From assembly GCA_964564165.1 (NCBI GenBank), contig CAZLZZ010000013.1:1-33460 (forward strand): a stretch of DNA of 33,460 nt. Direction: 5' to 3'. Shown here piece by piece: positions 22,560-30,459 of this stretch; position 1 is the first letter of the stretch; every line of letters begins with the position of its first letter. The DNA comes from NORP309 sp964564165 (GTDB lineage: Bacteria > Pseudomonadota > Gammaproteobacteria > Xanthomonadales > Marinicellaceae). The position numbers and the translations under genes were made by a program. The notes under the pieces are model-generated. The model worked only from the letters and a program-made list of their open reading frames with translations, was not told the DNA's origin and ran no database searches.

Positions 22560-24554
22560 ATGCGTTCTTTATCTCTTATATTTTGCTGGTTAATTCTTTT
22601 CTCAATCTTTCTGCCTCAATCTGCTTTTACGGCTGATTGTGACACAATTTTTTCTCATGGTTTTGAGGAAGGGAATTCTGGAAACTCTCAATGTAGCGCC
22701 CTTAATATTGAGCCTATGGGTTTGCATACGGCGAATTTTGGCGATGTATTTACCTTTCAACCGGTGATAACTGGCGTTGTGAATGTTTGTCGCAAGGATA
22801 TGGGCCACGATGATGTTTTGGTTGATTCAGAAACGGGTTTGATTACTTGGGATACCAGTTCTTTGGCATTTGGTCGTGGCTTTTATATTCGTATTAAGTG
22901 TAGCAATTATGGCGAAAGCCAATATGCTTCTTTGGTTGTACATGTGGACAAATCAGGCAGCAGTCAATTGCGGGTGGCTGGAGAAAATGGCGTGTCGCCC
23001 TACATCAATAGTGCTTCACGCAATATGAATAGCGGCGATACTATTGTATTTCCTGATGGCTTGTATCCTGTTTCGGTGACTTCCGATGCCAGTTATGAAA
23101 ATGCATTCAAACAGACCAACAATGTACCAACCGATGGTAGCGCCATTCAGTTCAGTACTATAATTGCCCAGTCTCCTGGCGGAGTAGTTATTTCTGGCGC
23201 GCCTCATAATGGCATTCCTAAACAAAAAAATGCCATTCAAATGAGTTCGTCTAATTACGTTGCGATTGTTGGATTTGTTATCAAAGATGTCAGGCGTGAG
23301 GCTTTTACTGCTAGTGGCAACAACCACTTATTGGTGGAGTTTGTTGGTACAGCAGGCGCTGGGACAAATTTACTGCCTTGTTCAAATTTTTTAGAAGCTG
23401 CCAATGGCTGGTGTTCACAAGCAGGGATGCGGGTCAATACGGGTACGCCTTTGTTACAGTCAAATTATGATTGGGGTCAAAATCGTTACGGTATTATGAC
23501 GCGATCTACTACTAGCTCTATTACTCGCCGATCTTTTGTTCGTTTGGATGAGCACCGTGGTGATCAGCCCTATGGTGCTTTTAGTGATTATTGCGATGAG
23601 GCACATTTGAGTCAGGACAATACCGTGTTTGATTCTTTGGCGATTGCCGCACCCCATTATAAAAATTATGCAGGTTTGTCTACATTTCCTGCTACAGGCT
23701 GTGAAAACATGCCGTCTGACCTGTCTGTAATTGGCTTTTTGGCTGTTAACAATGATTTGTCTTTAGCGTTATTAGATTCAAAAGCTGGCGTTGATCACAT
23801 TTGGGACTCAATCGTGTCTTATGATTCTCAAGCAACCTGCACTCCACAAACCAATCGTTGTGCTGCTGCTCTTTTACAGGCAGATAAGCCGCTAAATATT
23901 AGCAATTCTTTTTTTGGTAATGCCCGTGAGTTTCCAGGCAATAGTGGCACTGTTGCATTTGGGTCTGATATCAATTTTATTCAGGACATTGTATTACAAG
24001 ATGTTATTTCAGAAGCAGATACTGGGCAAGCTCCCCGTTATTTGCCTGAATCACAGTTGTATTTTCGTGGCAAATCCGATACATTTTTTGGCGATGTTGG
24101 TTATAACCAACAAGGCAATGTACGGCGCTGGCCTATTGGTGGTGAAGATATCATCGCTGATAATATGCGCAGTTATCATAATCCAGCTGCCTATAAAGTA
24201 GGTGGTGGAACTGTAGATATTGATGGAAATCGTGGAGCAACAGCAACAGGGGAATCAATTTCTGAATATTTGTGGGCCTATATTGACCCATTAATCCCGC
24301 CTTTGGTTGTGAGGGTTAAAAATAAAGGCAGCTTTCATCGTATCGCGTGGGAACATTTGAGCAGTTTACGGCGTGCAAATGTTACTGGCTGGAAAGTGAT
24401 TTGTGTTTCTGATAATAATACCGAGCTTGCAGCCTTACCTGAAACTCAGTTATTGTTTACCTACTCACAGGGCAACTGTACAAGCTATGGCGTTAGGGCG
24501 GTTTATGCCAGTGGTGAAAGCGGCATTGCTTATACCGAAGGGGTTAATTTGTGA
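22560..24554 (+). CDS. Secreted beta-helix-like protein with N-terminal GFEE tag
   Basis: The protein has 664 residues from ATG 22560. A classical signal peptide (hydrophobic 'LIFCWLILFSIFL', cleavage after 'SAFTA') is followed at once by 'DCDTIFSHGFEEG'. An Ig-like region follows ('GDVFTFQPVITG...LITWDTSSL'), then a right-handed beta-helix-like region from 'SGDTIVFPDGLYPV' through 'SSNYVAIVGFVIKDV' to about residue 560, and a fibronectin-III-like end with 'VTGWKVICVSDNN' and 'YGVRAVYASGES'. Many Cys and N/G/S residues fit an extracellular adhesin or carbohydrate-active protein. No catalytic motif is recognised. It overlaps the next gene by 4 nt. Confidence 0.75.
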   Translation: MRSLSLIFCWLILFSIFLPQSAFTADCDTIFSHGFEEGNSGNSQCSALNIEPMGLHTANFGDVFTFQPVITGVVNVCRKDMGHDDVLVDSETGLITWDTSSLAFGRGFYIRIKCSNYGESQYASLVVHVDKSGSSQLRVAGENGVSPYINSASRNMNSGDTIVFPDGLYPVSVTSDASYENAFKQTNNVPTDGSAIQFSTIIAQSPGGVVISGAPHNGIPKQKNAIQMSSSNYVAIVGFVIKDVRREAFTASGNNHLLVEFVGTAGAGTNLLPCSNFLEAANGWCSQAGMRVNTGTPLLQSNYDWGQNRYGIMTRSTTSSITRRSFVRLDEHRGDQPYGAFSDYCDEAHLSQDNTVFDSLAIAAPHYKNYAGLSTFPATGCENMPSDLSVIGFLAVNNDLSLALLDSKAGVDHIWDSIVSYDSQATCTPQTNRCAAALLQADKPLNISNSFFGNAREFPGNSGTVAFGSDINFIQDIVLQDVISEADTGQAPRYLPESQLYFRGKSDTFFGDVGYNQQGNVRRWPIGGEDIIADNMRSYHNPAAYKVGGGTVDIDGNRGATATGESISEYLWAYIDPLIPPLVVRVKNKGSFHRIAWEHLSSLRRANVTGWKVICVSDNNTELAALPETQLLFTYSQGNCTSYGVRAVYASGESGIAYTEGVNL

Positions 24555-25420
24555 TATTCCTATATGTATTTATGGTCTTGTCATCAACATTTGAAATAGG
24601 TGAATTAAGATTTCAATCCCAAACCCCTGAATCATTAAGCAGCTATCAAAACCCTACTGACTTTACAGCTTTCACTAGTATTCCTAATCTCTCAGGTATT
24701 ACTTATAACCCATTTGAAAATGAATACGTTACCGTCCATCAAAACCAATACTGCCGACTGGATGATAATTTTAATGAATTGTTTTGTGGGTCACTCGCTT
24801 GTAGTGATTGTGAGGACATTAGCTTTCTTGGTGTCAATGGGAGTTTTTATGAGTATGCTATTGTTGAAGAAGGTGGTCCCCAGGGCTCGGTTATCATCGC
24901 TCAATCCCCCATTTCAACCCACATTATTCGCCTGGATCAAATCTCAACACAAACCTTAACCTATGCAGCAACTTTAGGCGGAGATTCAGGCGAAGGTGTC
25001 GCCTATGATGCTGTGAACAATATTTTTTATGTCTGCATCGAGGATCCAAATATGTTGGTTTTGGCATTTAACCGACCTGCCGATAGCGATGATGCCACAT
25101 ATAGCAATGGTTCTTTGGTCGTAACAGAAGCCTTAACAACCGGACAGTTGAATGGTATATTGGGAAATAGTGCTGATTTGTCCAGTTGTTATTTTAATCA
25201 AGGAACCGGACGTTTGTGGTTGATGTCTGATGTTGCTAGTAATATCAGCGATGTGGATTTGTCTGGTACACTTTTTGATCAAATCGATCTGCCGGATAGA
25301 CAAGTTGAAGGATTTACCTTTAGTGCTGATTTTAAACAATTAATCGTCGTCACTGAACCCAGGGATTTTCAGATTTATACCAATTCAGATACCATCTATA
25401 GCAATAGTTTTGAGGAATAG
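24551..25420 (+). CDS. Secreted SdiA-regulated/YjiK-like protein with C-terminal FEE tag
   Basis: This 289-residue protein starts with GTG at 24551, overlapping the previous stop (GTGA), so translation is coupled. The N-terminus 'MIFLYVFMVLSSTFE' is a short hydrophobic signal. The body has beta-propeller-like repeats: 'LSGITYNPFENEYVTVHQN', 'CEDISFLGVNGSFYEYAIVE', 'GDSGEGVAYDAVNNIFYVCI' and 'VEGFTFSADFKQLIVVTEP'. These are features of the SdiA-regulated/YjiK family. It ends in 'SDTIYSNSFEE', a version of the tag found just after the signal peptide of the upstream gene. The two are probably exported and act together. Confidence 0.75.
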   Translation: MIFLYVFMVLSSTFEIGELRFQSQTPESLSSYQNPTDFTAFTSIPNLSGITYNPFENEYVTVHQNQYCRLDDNFNELFCGSLACSDCEDISFLGVNGSFYEYAIVEEGGPQGSVIIAQSPISTHIIRLDQISTQTLTYAATLGGDSGEGVAYDAVNNIFYVCIEDPNMLVLAFNRPADSDDATYSNGSLVVTEALTTGQLNGILGNSADLSSCYFNQGTGRLWLMSDVASNISDVDLSGTLFDQIDLPDRQVEGFTFSADFKQLIVVTEPRDFQIYTNSDTIYSNSFEE

Positions 25421-25474
25421 TTTCGCAGTCAACGAACAACAATAGGCTTTAAACTCTCAGTAATTTTTAATTCT

Positions 25475-25635
25475 ACTAATCCCGATATAACAATGCGACA
25501 CGAGTGTAAGCCATTGGTATGCATAGTGAATATAAAAATACCGAGTCACCTTATTGGTGATGTGGTGTTTTTTGGATTTGCTAGGCGTGCCAAGGGATTG
25601 CGCTATAATCGTGTTTTCTATATTGGGATTAGGGA
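25475..25635 (+). mobile_element. MITE-like element, copy C (about 161 bp)
   Basis: The left end is CTAATCCCGATATAACAATG and the right end TTTTCTATATTGGGATTAGGG, an imperfect inverted repeat. The centre is nearly identical to copy B2 (ACCGAGTCACCTTATTGGTG then ATGTGGTGTTTTTT). It sits between the tagged secreted protein and xseB, with its promoter-bearing end toward xseB. An ORF reading through it into xseB is not real. Confidence 0.8.
25582..25609 (+). promoter_or_regulatory. Outward promoter in MITE copy C
   Basis: TAGGCG (25582-25587), 16 bp, TATAAT (25604-25609) points to xseB, whose ATG is 82 bp beyond the -10 box. It is the best promoter candidate seen for the xseB-ispA operon. Confidence 0.55.
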
Positions 25636-25690
25636 ATTGTACCAATACTCTGCTAAAATACAAATCACATTATTACAACTGGAAACAGTC

Positions 25691-25888
25691 ATGAGCGACA
25701 CTAAATCTTTTGAGAATTCAGTTAAGGAACTGGATGCTATTGTATCAAAAATGGAATCTGGGGAACTGAGTCTAGATGAGTCTTTGGAATTATTTGAGAA
25801 GGGTGTGAAATTAACCCGGGCTTGTCAGAAGACTTTGGCAGATGCGGAAGCCAAGATTGAAAAATTGATGGCTGATGTGGATGAGTGA
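25691..25888 (+). CDS. xseB: Exodeoxyribonuclease VII small subunit
   Basis: This 65-residue protein has the typical XseB sequence: 'FENSVKELDAIVSKMESGEL' and 'SLDESLELFEKGVKLTRACQ', two helices, then 'LADAEAKIEKL'. XseB binds XseA to form exonuclease VII, which degrades single-stranded DNA. The ATG at 25691 is preceded by GGAAAC about 5 nt upstream. The 3' end overlaps ispA, the usual gammaproteobacterial pairing. Length is slightly short of the E. coli protein but normal for the family. Confidence 0.95.
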   Translation: MSDTKSFENSVKELDAIVSKMESGELSLDESLELFEKGVKLTRACQKTLADAEAKIEKLMADVDE

Positions 25889-26900
25889 TTTGCGCGTTTT
25901 GAAGGGTATGGATTCCCGCCTTCGCGGGAATGACGGAGTTAATCTTGGGAATGATGGAAGTGGTCTTGGGAATGAAAACGGCGATCTTGGAAGTGATAGA
26001 AACTCTGATAGGAGTGATAGTACCTTTGAGTTAAAAACCGTCGGTTACCAAAATCGCATTAACAGTTTTATGATGGATATGTTAGATGAAAACTATCCTC
26101 AATCAAATAAGTTGGTCAATGCTTTGTCCTATTCTTTGATGTCTGGTGGTAAGCGGATTCGGCCTTTGTTGAGTTATGCTACGGCTGAAGCTCTTGGGAT
26201 TGATTTGGCTCAGGCTGATTATGTGGCTGCAAGTATTGAGATGATTCATGCTTATTCTTTGATTCATGATGATTTGCCAGCCATGGACAATGATGACTTG
26301 CGTCGTGGTAAGCCAACTTGCCATATAGAATTTGATGATGCTACCGCTATTCTGGCGGGAGATGCTTTGCAGGCCATGGCTTTTGAAGTATTGAGTCACA
26401 TTGATGCCGATCCAAAATTAGTCGTGCAATTAATTAGACTCTTGAGTTTATCTTGTGGTGTTTTAGGCATGGCCGGTGGTCAATCTTTAGATTTAGAATC
26501 TGAAAACAAACAGCTTGATAAATCTTCCTTGGATATCATTCATCAGTTGAAAACTGGCGCACTGATTTCTGCTTCTGTTGAAATGATAGGGTTACTTTGT
26601 TCCAGTTGTGGCGATGAAAACAAGTTGGCTTTAAAGCAGTATGCTTATGACTTTGGTATGGCTTTCCAAATCATTGATGATGTACTGGATGTCATTGGTG
26701 ATGAAGCGGTTATTGGAAAACCTGTAGGATCAGATGAGTCCAATAACAAGTCTACTTACCCTGTAATCATGGGACTGAATGCTTCTAAAAATGCAGCCTT
26801 AACTCACTCACAAAATGCAGTTGCACAATTACAAACCTTGCCTGGTGATAGCAGTTATTTAAAATATTTGGCCGAGTATTTGGTTTCTAGGGAAAGTTGA
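25881..26900 (+). CDS. ispA: Farnesyl diphosphate synthase with translated REP insert
   Basis: The protein has 339 residues from ATG 25881, which overlaps the xseB stop (ATGAGTGA); an ATG at 25875 is also in frame. The catalytic body is normal: 'SGGKRIRPLL', first aspartate-rich motif 'DDLPAMDNDDLRRG', 'AGDALQAMAFE', 'KTGALISASVE' and second motif 'FQIIDDVLDVIGD'. It makes farnesyl-PP from IPP and DMAPP for quinone and undecaprenyl synthesis. Unusually, about 45 residues precede the family N-terminus and include 'MDSRLRGNDG', the translation of a REP hairpin, followed by 7-residue repeats (LGNDGSG, LGNENGD, LGSDRNS). No alternative start lies between this insert and the conserved domain. Confidence 0.92.
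   Translation: MSDLRVLKGMDSRLRGNDGVNLGNDGSGLGNENGDLGSDRNSDRSDSTFELKTVGYQNRINSFMMDMLDENYPQSNKLVNALSYSLMSGGKRIRPLLSYATAEALGIDLAQADYVAASIEMIHAYSLIHDDLPAMDNDDLRRGKPTCHIEFDDATAILAGDALQAMAFEVLSHIDADPKLVVQLIRLLSLSCGVLGMAGGQSLDLESENKQLDKSSLDIIHQLKTGALISASVEMIGLLCSSCGDENKLALKQYAYDFGMAFQIIDDVLDVIGDEAVIGKPVGSDESNNKSTYPVIMGLNASKNAALTHSQNAVAQLQTLPGDSSYLKYLAEYLVSRES
25912..25936. repeat. REP hairpin inside the ispA 5' coding region
   Basis: ATTCCCGC-CTTC-GCGGGAAT (25912-25931) followed by GACGG is the common 'cccgccttcgcgggaatgacgg' palindrome. It is in frame and translated. Two more copies lie at 27493-27508 and 27528-27545. The following 21-bp tandem units (about 25942-26004) keep its 'cttnggaatga' core and may derive from it. 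Confidence 0.85.
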
Positions 26901-26918
26901 CGGCAATGTGCGTTGTTA

Positions 26919-27380
26919 TTACAAAAAATCAGAAGGGTTAGCCCTTGTCCATGTGGCTGCTTTGACCTTAAAGACTTCATCTTCTAGGACAAAATCGACT
27001 TTAAATTGAATCATGTCGGCACGAATCGAAGTCAAAATACTGGCGCTTTCCATCGGCTTACCGCCCATCGCCGCGGCTATTTCAACTTGTACACTTTCAT
27101 CACCATTCCATTCGATGTCTTTAATGCTTGAAAACACATACAATGATTTATGGCGCATCAGTTGCATTTGAATGGCACGTTTGATATCTCTGACGGTTCT
27201 TCCCTGCTCGTCACTGTAGTTTTCGCTGACGTATTCAACAATTCTTGCCAGCTTTCTTTCTTCGAATCTATTTTCTAGTTCTGCGATGGATTGGGAAAGG
27301 AGTTGTTCTTTGCTGAGTTGTTGCTCACTGCTACAACTGACCAGTGTCAGTATAAAGAAAAGAATGTAAAAAAATTTCAT
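26919..27380 (-). CDS. Small lipoprotein, NTF2-like fold possible
   Basis: This 153-residue protein has a lipoprotein signal: 'MKFFYILFFILTLVSCSSEQ' with lipobox L-V-S-C and the lipidated Cys at 16. After it come charged helices ('LLSQSIAELENRFEERKLAR', 'VSENYSDEQGRTVRDIKRAI') and alternating strands ending 'VDFVLEDEVFKVKAATWTRA'. This helix-then-sheet order suits a SnoaL/NTF2-like fold, as in other small envelope lipoproteins. It converges with ispA with only 18 bp between them. Function unknown. Confidence 0.8.
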   Translation of the reverse strand: MKFFYILFFILTLVSCSSEQQLSKEQLLSQSIAELENRFEERKLARIVEYVSENYSDEQGRTVRDIKRAIQMQLMRHKSLYVFSSIKDIEWNGDESVQVEIAAAMGGKPMESASILTSIRADMIQFKVDFVLEDEVFKVKAATWTRANPSDFL

Positions 27381-27407
27381 ACTTCTATCTTACATGAAGT
27401 GAGTTTA

Positions 27408-27439
27408 AAAAGACATGGATTAACTTGCAACATCCATGT
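27408..27439 (-). terminator. Intrinsic terminator-like hairpin downstream of icd
   Basis: On the minus strand ACATGGAT (27439-27432), an 11-nt loop and ATCCATGT (27420-27413) are followed by CTTTTT (27412-27407). Stem plus T-run fits a rho-independent terminator for transcription coming from icd and lies before the lipoprotein gene. Confidence 0.6.
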
Positions 27440-27492
27440 ATCAATCCCTTCGGGTTGTTAGCGCATAGCAAAACGACTATCCTGTCGTTTGG

Positions 27493-27545
27493 TCCCGCCT
27501 TCGCGGGAATGACGGTAATGCTGTGGACTCCCGCCTTCGCGGGAG
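27493..27545. repeat. Pair of REP hairpins downstream of icd
   Basis: TCCCGC-CTTC-GCGGGA at 27493-27508 and CTCCCGC-CTTC-GCGGGAG at 27528-27545 are tandem REP units of the same type as that inside ispA. They lie 17 bp beyond the icd stop and could stabilise its mRNA. Confidence 0.85.
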
Positions 27546-27561
27546 CGACGTAGTGTGGTGA

Positions 27562-29772
27562 CTAATCAATCAACCCATTAAATGTAGCACTGGGGCGCAT
27601 GGCTGCGATAACCTTTTCGTTGCTGGTTGAAAAATATCCACCAATATCAACTGCAGTTCCTTGGGCTGCTAGAAGTTCTGCGGTTATGGTTGTTTCATTA
27701 TCGCTTAAATCATTTGCCAGTTGTGTAAAGGCTGTTTTAAGTTCCGAGTCCTTATCTTGTTCTGCTAGGGCTTGTGCCCAATATAAAGTTAGGTAAAAAT
27801 GGCTGCCTCGATTGTCTATTTCGTTGACTTTTCTTGACGGTGACTTGTTTTTCTTCAAGAATTTATCGGTTGCGAGACCTAATGCACTGGCAAGAACCAA
27901 AGCTTTGGCATTGCCTTTTTGACCCATGTCTTCAAGTGATACCGCCAGTGCCAAAAATTCGCCCAGAGAATCCCAACGTAAATGACCTTCTGCGACAAAT
28001 TGTTGTACGTGTTTTGGTGCTGATCCACCTGCGCCTGTTTCAAATAATCCACCACCTGCAAGCAAGGGTACGATAGACAACATTTTTGCAGATGTGCCTA
28101 ATTCTAAAATAGGGAACAGATCGGTTAAATAATCACGCAATACATTGCCTGTTATTGATATGGTGTTTAATCCTGCTGTCACACGTTCACACGTGTAGCG
28201 CATAGCATCAGTGGGTGATTTGATTGAAATATCTAAGCCTTCTGTGTCGTGATCAGATAAATACTCTTCGACTTTTGCCATGATATTTCTGTCGTGTGCA
28301 CGTTCTGGATCTAACCAAAAAACAGCTGCATCACCGGTGTTTCTGGCACGGGTTACGCCCAATTTAACCCAGTCTTGTATCGGCAAATCTTTGGTTTGAC
28401 TCATGCGCCAAATATCACCTTGTTCAACATCGTGTGACATCAGTACACCACCATCTTGGCCCAGGACTTGCACAGTGCCTGTATGTGGAACTTCAAAGGT
28501 TTTGTCGTGCGAACCATATTCTTCAGCTTTTTGTGCCATTAATCCCACATTACAAACATTGCCCATGGTGGTAACATCAAACGCACCATTTTCTTTACAG
28601 TAGGTAATTATTTCTTGGTAAATGCCAGCATAACAACGATCAGGGATACAGGCTTTCATGTCTTGTAGTTTGCCTGCTTTGTTCCACATCATTCCCGATG
28701 AACGAATCGCAGCAGGCATGGATGCATCAATAATCACATCACTTGGCACATGCAAGTTGGTGATTCCTTTGTCAGAATCGACCATCGCCATATCCGCTCT
28801 ATCGGCATAACATTGATCAATGTCGGCTTCGATTTCTGCACGTTTATCGGCATCCAGTTCGGCCAAATTGCTCAGTACATTTCCAAACCCATTATTTTGA
28901 TTGACACCAATTTGTGCAAAAGTTTCGGCATGTTTTTCAAAGACGTCTTTAAAGAAGACGGTAACAGCGTGTCCAAACATGATCGGGTCAGAGGCTTTCA
29001 TCATGGTGGCTTTTAAATGCAATGAAAACAATATTCCTTTGTCTTTTGCATCTTGTATTTCAGACTCAAAAAATGCGCGCAAAGCTTTAACACTCATGAC
29101 GGACGCATCAATCATTTCTCCAGCCAACAAAGGTGTACTTTGTTTTAAAACGGATGTTTCGCCATTGTGATTCAATACGATTTTGACATCATCGGCCTGC
29201 TCTACCACTATCGATTGTTCGCTAGAATAGAAGTCACCATCGGTCATATGTGCCACATGTGATTGTGAATCTTTGCTCCATGCACCCATTGAATGGGGGT
29301 TGTCTTTGGCAAATTGTTTAACTGGTGCTGCTACTCGACGGTCAGAGTTGCCTTCACGCAATACTGGGTTGACTGCTGAGCCCAAATTTTTAGCATAGCG
29401 GGCTTTGATTTCAATTTCTGCATCATTGGCAGGTTCATCTGGGTAGTTGGGTATTGGATAGCCATCGCCTTGTAGTTCTGCTATTGCGGCTTTTAATTGT
29501 GGAATAGATGCGGAGATGTTGGGCAGTTTAATGACATTGGCTTCTGCTTTTTTTACCAGTATCCCCAGTTCTGCCAAGGCATCGGATTGTTGTTGTTCTG
29601 GTGTAATGAAATCGCCAAAATTTGCTAAAATTCGACCACTCAATGATATGTCTTTGGTTACTATATCTATGTCAGCTGTTGCTGTGAATTTTTGAACAAT
29701 GGGTAAAAAAGAAGCCGTTGCTAATGCTGGTGCTTCATCGGTTAATGTGTAAATAATGGTTGATTTTGACAT
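27562..29772 (-). CDS. icd: Monomeric NADP-dependent isocitrate dehydrogenase
   Basis: This 736-residue protein matches the monomeric (IDH-II) family in length and sequence: 'MSKSTIIYTLTDEAPALATA', 'ISLSGRILANFGDFI', 'NLGSAVNPVLREGNSDRR' (substrate binding), 'HMTDGDFYSSEQS', 'NTGDAAVFWLDPERAHDRN' and 'LAGGGLFETGAGGSAPKHVQ'. It oxidises isocitrate to 2-oxoglutarate in the TCA cycle, making NADPH. This enzyme is unrelated in size to the dimeric E. coli Icd and is typical of several gammaproteobacteria. It is monocistronic, with a terminator and REP pair downstream. No damage is visible. Confidence 0.95.
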   Translation of the reverse strand: MSKSTIIYTLTDEAPALATASFLPIVQKFTATADIDIVTKDISLSGRILANFGDFITPEQQQSDALAELGILVKKAEANVIKLPNISASIPQLKAAIAELQGDGYPIPNYPDEPANDAEIEIKARYAKNLGSAVNPVLREGNSDRRVAAPVKQFAKDNPHSMGAWSKDSQSHVAHMTDGDFYSSEQSIVVEQADDVKIVLNHNGETSVLKQSTPLLAGEMIDASVMSVKALRAFFESEIQDAKDKGILFSLHLKATMMKASDPIMFGHAVTVFFKDVFEKHAETFAQIGVNQNNGFGNVLSNLAELDADKRAEIEADIDQCYADRADMAMVDSDKGITNLHVPSDVIIDASMPAAIRSSGMMWNKAGKLQDMKACIPDRCYAGIYQEIITYCKENGAFDVTTMGNVCNVGLMAQKAEEYGSHDKTFEVPHTGTVQVLGQDGGVLMSHDVEQGDIWRMSQTKDLPIQDWVKLGVTRARNTGDAAVFWLDPERAHDRNIMAKVEEYLSDHDTEGLDISIKSPTDAMRYTCERVTAGLNTISITGNVLRDYLTDLFPILELGTSAKMLSIVPLLAGGGLFETGAGGSAPKHVQQFVAEGHLRWDSLGEFLALAVSLEDMGQKGNAKALVLASALGLATDKFLKKNKSPSRKVNEIDNRGSHFYLTLYWAQALAEQDKDSELKTAFTQLANDLSDNETTITAELLAAQGTAVDIGGYFSTSNEKVIAAMRPSATFNGLID

Positions 29773-29929
29773 ATTTGTATTCCGATTTGATTTATTTTTG
29801 TGTCACGTATTATAACGGAATAGATATCAGTTTTGTAAAGAATTTACGCTCACTTTAGGCACACATGTTGATAGCCCATGTTGATAGCTATACGCGATTT
29901 ATTGTATCTTCTCTGTCATTACCTCTGTA

Positions 29930-29958
29930 TTGACAGTTGACAAGCAAACTTGTATAAT
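29930..29958 (+). promoter_or_regulatory. Consensus promoter, probably leaderless
   Basis: TTGACA (29930-29935), 17 bp, TATAAT (29953-29958) is a perfect sigma-70 promoter. A second TTGACA starts at 29937. The ATG at 29965 is 6 nt beyond the -10 box, placing the start site on the start codon. No ribosome binding site is present. Confidence 0.75.
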
Positions 29959-29964
29959 TCAACC

Positions 29965-30459
29965 ATGAGCCAACTAAAAAAATCTGAATATTTACAAATT
30001 AGAGTTTCCAAGCAAGAAAAGGAAATCATCAAATCCTCTGCACAATCCGCTGGCGTAGATATGTCTGCGTGGATTTTACAAAGAGTCTTGCACGACAAAG
30101 CCAAGCAATTTGTCAAAATAATCAACAAACTGCCTGATGAAGAACAATCTTTTGTATTGGCTGAGTTGCATGATTTTTTAGCCAAACTAAAGGCGATTGA
30201 TTTTGAGTTAGCACTGAATTTAGAACCAGTGATTGAATTGACAGATTTTCAAATTAATTATGTTATTGCTATGATTGTACATCGTGCCAAGCAACTGAAT
30301 ATTTCAGCCCCAAATTGGATTAACAATTACCCTATTCTGCCACAGCCTTTTTTTGCCACAAACCTTAAAAGTTTGAGGTTTCATTTATTAATCAATTCGC
30401 CGATTGCATTTAAACAAAGAAACATTTTTATAGATTCTTCCATTGGCGATCGCGTGTAA
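29965..30459 (+). CDS. RHH-type antitoxin-like protein paired with a nucleotidyltransferase
   Basis: The protein has 164 residues from ATG 29965; an in-frame TTG at 29950 lies before the -10 box and cannot be used from that promoter. The N-terminus 'YLQIRVSKQEKEIIKSSAQS' with 'GVDMSAWILQRVL' is a DUF1778/RHH-type DNA-binding region. The C-terminal half, with 'APNWINNYPILPQPFF', 'SLRFHLLINSPIAF' and 'RNIFIDSS', resembles proteins that precede DUF6036-like nucleotidyltransferases. The stop overlaps the next ATG (TAATG). It probably represses the operon and neutralises the partner; that role is inferred. Confidence 0.7.
   Translation: MSQLKKSEYLQIRVSKQEKEIIKSSAQSAGVDMSAWILQRVLHDKAKQFVKIINKLPDEEQSFVLAELHDFLAKLKAIDFELALNLEPVIELTDFQINYVIAMIVHRAKQLNISAPNWINNYPILPQPFFATNLKSLRFHLLINSPIAFKQRNIFIDSSIGDRV

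Noticed and set aside
25493..25690. In-frame extension of xseB upstream to 25493
   Set aside because: The extension is the translation of MITE copy C; the ATG at 25691 with GGAAAC upstream gives the normal XseB N-terminus.
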